DNA of 57,718 nt from an uncultured Dorea sp. (lineage in GTDB: Bacteria > Bacillota > Clostridia > Lachnospirales > Lachnospiraceae). Below the pieces are notes generated by a model that saw nothing but the letters and a program-made list of their open reading frames with translations, was not told the origin of the DNA and did not search any database. This document shows positions 57,631 through 57,718 of this stretch, piece after piece. A program made the translations under genes and the position numbers. The stretch is taken from the NCBI GenBank assembly GCA_910584095.1, contig CAJTYU010000006.1:1-57718 (forward strand), read 5' to 3'. Position 1 is the stretch's first letter; each line of letters opens with the position of its first letter.

Positions 57631-57718
57631 TTAACGAACATTAGCAGTTCGTTAAGTATGCCATAACGAACATTAGCAGTTCGTTAAGTATGCCATAACG
57701 AACATTAGCAGTTCGTTA
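57631..57718 (+). repeat. 32-bp tandem hairpin repeat array (cut by the window end)
   Basis: Three copies with a period of exactly 32 bp (stems starting 57632, 57664, 57696). Each has stem TAACGAA/TTCGTTA, loop CATTAGCAG and spacer AGTATGCCA. The last copy ends at the final base, so the array may go on. Related single copy at 52937-52979. Confidence 0.9.

Noticed and set aside
57631..57718. Possible CRISPR array
   Set aside because: The period is 32 bp with no unique spacers: the whole unit repeats, and each unit is itself a hairpin.

Overview
The window looks like a chromosomal segment of a gut-type, spore-forming anaerobic Firmicute, most likely Lachnospiraceae. The evidence is spore maturation genes (spmA, spmB), a class III glutamine synthetase, the [FeFe]-hydrogenase maturase HydE, a T-box leader on metG, AGGAGG-type ribosome binding sites and sigma-A promoters. 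Genus cannot be decided from the sequence alone.

Layout. 1-106: 3' end of tRNA-Lys and its terminator. 284-10205: AI-2E-type permease, spmA, a foreign-looking 4.5 kb block (ferritin-like DUF2935 protein plus a giant MnxG-like multicopper oxidase broken by a frameshift) bounded by 25-bp direct repeats, then a DUF2975 / XRE / DUF4153-4173 operon and spmB. The block and the operon separate spmA from spmB, which are normally adjacent. 10489-12446: HD hydrolase, DUF2804 protein, acylphosphatase. 12476-13493 and 14652-15368: decayed gene remnants (Rpn-type nuclease, XRE regulator, GNAT toxin and antitoxin) on either side of an intact SorC-type regulator.

15632-32205 is the centrepiece: a bacterial microcompartment (BMC) catabolic locus of the sugar-phosphate-utilising (DeoC/RpiB) kind. 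It begins with a near-consensus promoter, an FGGY sugar kinase and a ribose-type ABC importer. It continues with a Crh-like HPr protein, a zinc polyol/sugar-phosphate dehydrogenase, triosephosphate isomerase with a targeting-peptide-like N-terminus, an unknown BMC protein, CoA-acylating aldehyde dehydrogenase, a PduS-like Fe-S flavoprotein, one BMC-T, two BMC-H and three BMC-P shell proteins, deoxyribose-phosphate aldolase, an RpiB-like isomerase and phosphotransacetylase. A second aldolase gene with its own promoter follows the terminator. The inferred flow is: imported sugar is phosphorylated, possibly oxidised or isomerised, and cleaved by DeoC to acetaldehyde and glyceraldehyde-3-phosphate. 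Acetaldehyde becomes acetyl-CoA and acetyl phosphate, the triose is isomerised inside the shell, and electrons leave through the Fe-S BMC-T and PduS. Unusual points are a [4Fe-4S]-like motif at the C-terminus of the first DeoC and the encapsulated TIM.

32275-45897: two FadR-type GntR regulators, a 976-residue FAD/Fe-S oxidoreductase with a histone-like Lys/Ala tail followed by hypA-hypB, tcdA, a DUF5692 membrane protein, cysK, hydE, a DUF885 peptidase-like lipoprotein and pepT. 45898-57605: metG behind a T-box leader that carries a 97-bp tandem duplication, then tatD, fba, glnN, a DUF1700 protein, a tiny Asn-rich repeat protein, a THUMP methyltransferase, rdgB, yfcE-like and ksgA. A hairpin repeat family with a conserved loop and compensated stem occurs at 52937-52979 and as a 32-bp tandem array running off the end of the window.
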